Shown here: positions 5,952 through 7,755 of the stretch, piece after piece
How the letters are laid out: each line of letters opens with the position of its first letter
Numbering within the stretch: position 1 is the first letter of the stretch
From: Calditrichaceae bacterium
Lineage (GTDB): Bacteria; Calditrichota; Calditrichia; Calditrichales; Calditrichaceae
Direction of reading: 5' to 3'
Assembly (NCBI GenBank): GCA_030622395.1
Contig: JAUXGF010000124.1
Span: forward strand, 1 to 7,755
DNA length: 7,755 bases
The notes under the pieces: generated by a model
Told to the model about the DNA's origin: nothing
The model's input: the letters and a program-made list of their open reading frames with translations, nothing else
Database searches by the model: none
Position numbers and translations under genes: made by a program

Positions 5952-7755
5952 ATGAGCAAAGCAAAACAAAAAAATATTGAAGCCGTGTACCCGCTCTCGC
6001 CGATGCAGCAGGGGATGCTTTTTCATAGTATATATAATCCTGAGTCCGGGGCTTACTTTGAACAATTCAGTTGTAAGTTGAGCGGCGACCTTGATAAATC
6101 CGCTTTTGAAAAAGCCTGGCAGGAAGTTGTCCGCCGCCACTCCTCTTTACGCACTTCCTTTGTCTGGAAGAAATTGGATAAAATGCTGCAAGTTGTTCAT
6201 AAGGAAGTATCCATTCCTATATCAGAAGAAAATTGGGGTGATTGTAACGAAGCTGAACAAGAACAAAAATTAGATAAATTATTTGAACATGACCGGGAAT
6301 TAGGGTTTAATCTTTCCAAAGCCCCTTTGATGCGTTTTTACCTTATTCAATTAAAAGAACAAACCTGGCAATTTCTTTGGAGCTTTCACCATCTGCTTAC
6401 CGACGGCTGGTCTATGCCCATTATTCTTAAAGAAGTTTTTACATTATATGAAACAACACATAAGGGTCTGCCCTTTCAACTGCCCCCTGCCCGTCCATTC
6501 CGCGATTATATAAATTGGATTCAAAAACAGGATATGGAAAAGGCTAAAGCTTATTGGAAATCTATTTTAAAAGATTTTTCTTCGCCTACGCCGCTTACAG
6601 TGGACCGCTCGCCCGATATGGAAATAAAGATTGAAGACGAATATAAAAAACAAAAAATCGAGCTTTCCAAAGAGGTTACTCAAAGCCTTGATAAACTCGC
6701 CCGGCAGAATCAGTTTACAATAAACACCATTATTCAGGGCGTATGGGCGCTGCTTTTAAGCCGTTACTCCAGTGAAGAAGAAATCGTTTTCGGGGCTACT
6801 GTTTCCGGCAGACCGCCTGCATTGCGCGGCGTCGAAAATATGGTTGGGCTGTTTATAAATACCCTGCCTATGCTGATCCGGGTTAAGCCTGATATTTCTG
6901 TTTTGAACTGGCTTAAAGAAATCCAATCTCATGCGGTGGATTTGCGTGAATTTGAATATACGCCTTTAGTGGAAATTCAGGGCTGGAGCGGCGTTCCCCG
7001 CGATCTTCCATTATTCAAGAGCATTGTAGTTTTTGAGAACTATCCTGTTGACTCATCTATGAAGGAACAGAAGCTTAGTTTTGAGATCAGCGACGTTCGT
7101 TCTTTTGAGCGCACTAATTATCCGATAACGCTCGTAGCCGGGGCAACGGAATCATTAATATTAGAAATCGCTTATGAAAGCAGGCTGTTTGACGACGCCG
7201 CGATTCAAGGCATGCTTAAACATTTAGAAATGTTTTTAAAGGGGATTGCCGCAAATCCCGGACAAAAGATTGCCCGGCTTGACATGCTGACTGATAAAGA
7301 AGTAAAACAGCTAACTGTTGATTGGAATGATACAAAAGTAGATTTCCCGCAGGACGTATGCGTTCACCAGGTATTTGAGGATCAGGTTAAACAGCGACCG
7401 GATGCGCTGGCTGTGCAGTTCGGCGATCAAAAATTAACCTTTCGGCAGCTTAACGAGCAAATCAATCAAACCGCGCATTTTCTGCGTAAACAAGGCGTCG
7501 GACCCGAAACGAAGGTCGGTATTTATTTAGAACGTTCCGTTGAAATGATCGTCAGCTTAATGGCGGTTATGAAAGCCGGGGGCGCTTATGTGCCAATGGA
7601 TCCTACCTACCCGCTTGACCGCATAACTTTTATTATGAACGATTCAGGCTCGTCAATACTAATTACACAAAACTCACTGCTTGACAACATAAAACATATT
7701 AATACGCATATCCTCAATTTAGATAAAGAAAAAGATAATATTGCTAAAGAATCGG
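5952..7755 (+). CDS. NRPS, 3'-partial: DCL-like condensation domain and start of adenylation domain
   Basis: The frame opens at ATG 5952 and stays open for 601 codons to the window edge. An in-frame TGA at 5937 lies just upstream, so no longer start is available. AAGTGAG (5934-5940), 11 bases before the ATG, is a weak ribosome-binding site. A short N-terminus (12 residues) leads into YPLSPMQQGMLFHS, the opening of C domains that accept chains in trans, as in TycB. The C domain (about 12-450) has intact HHLLTDG (H146, H147, D151) and VGLFINTLP. Its resemblance to TycB1 marks it as DCL-type, fitting the E domain that ends the preceding protein. An A domain begins near residue 471 (LTFRQLN; KAGGAYVPMDPTYP at 541-554) and is cut before its ATP loop and specificity residues, so its substrate cannot be predicted. 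It is probably the next enzyme of the same assembly line. Confidence 0.93.
   Translation, partial: MSKAKQKNIEAVYPLSPMQQGMLFHSIYNPESGAYFEQFSCKLSGDLDKSAFEKAWQEVVRRHSSLRTSFVWKKLDKMLQVVHKEVSIPISEENWGDCNEAEQEQKLDKLFEHDRELGFNLSKAPLMRFYLIQLKEQTWQFLWSFHHLLTDGWSMPIILKEVFTLYETTHKGLPFQLPPARPFRDYINWIQKQDMEKAKAYWKSILKDFSSPTPLTVDRSPDMEIKIEDEYKKQKIELSKEVTQSLDKLARQNQFTINTIIQGVWALLLSRYSSEEEIVFGATVSGRPPALRGVENMVGLFINTLPMLIRVKPDISVLNWLKEIQSHAVDLREFEYTPLVEIQGWSGVPRDLPLFKSIVVFENYPVDSSMKEQKLSFEISDVRSFERTNYPITLVAGATESLILEIAYESRLFDDAAIQGMLKHLEMFLKGIAANPGQKIARLDMLTDKEVKQLTVDWNDTKVDFPQDVCVHQVFEDQVKQRPDALAVQFGDQKLTFRQLNEQINQTAHFLRKQGVGPETKVGIYLERSVEMIVSLMAVMKAGGAYVPMDPTYPLDRITFIMNDSGSSILITQNSLLDNIKHINTHILNLDKEKDNIAKES

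Noticed and set aside
5901..6273. Frames at 5901-6140 (-) and 6091-6273 (+)
   Set aside because: They overlap the second synthetase's condensation domain, whose frame carries clear family motifs.

Overview
The window is a piece of a nonribosomal peptide synthetase (NRPS) locus, read entirely on the + strand. Two large NRPS genes run off the left and right edges. A 933-base gap of repeats separates them and carries one small nuclease-like gene. The NRPS genes have moderate GC. The gap and the small gene are much richer in A and T. Nothing here fixes the organism. The gap carries dispersed repeats (GGGGGTGAGTT/CCCCTCTC hairpins, and TTGCCAC...GACACAAAG arms) and a DUF559 gene. From general knowledge, this combination suggests a Gram-negative, often uncultured lineage such as Bacteroidota/Ignavibacteriota/Calditrichota relatives or some Planctomycetota. 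That is a weak inference from repeat style, not a phylogenetic result.

Bases 1-5018 hold the 3' part of a first synthetase. It reads as the C-terminal end of a sulfotransferase-like domain, then condensation (C), adenylation (A), thiolation (T) and epimerization (E) domains, then an acidic docking-like tail. All catalytic motifs visible in the C, A, T and E domains are intact. The A-domain specificity residues read DAQDLGMVDK, one residue away from the known glutamine code DAQDLGVVDK. The module is therefore predicted to load L-Gln and convert it to D-Gln.

Bases 5019-5951 lie between the synthetases. They contain a pair of inverted GC-rich repeats (5017-5058 and 5656-5718) that bracket an inner inverted repeat (5111-5245) and a 122-residue DUF559/PD-(D/E)XK nuclease-like gene (5274-5642). 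After these come a four-copy 8-bp tandem repeat and a small hairpin upstream of the next gene. The bracketed block looks like a small mobile or repeat-associated unit lodged between two genes that otherwise appear colinear.

Bases 5952-7755 begin a second synthetase, which has no stop before the window ends. It starts with a short docking-like N-terminus and a C domain resembling those that accept a D-configured donor after an E domain. The start of an A domain follows and is cut before its specificity-determining core. The first protein would pass its peptidyl-D-Gln chain in trans to the C domain of the second.
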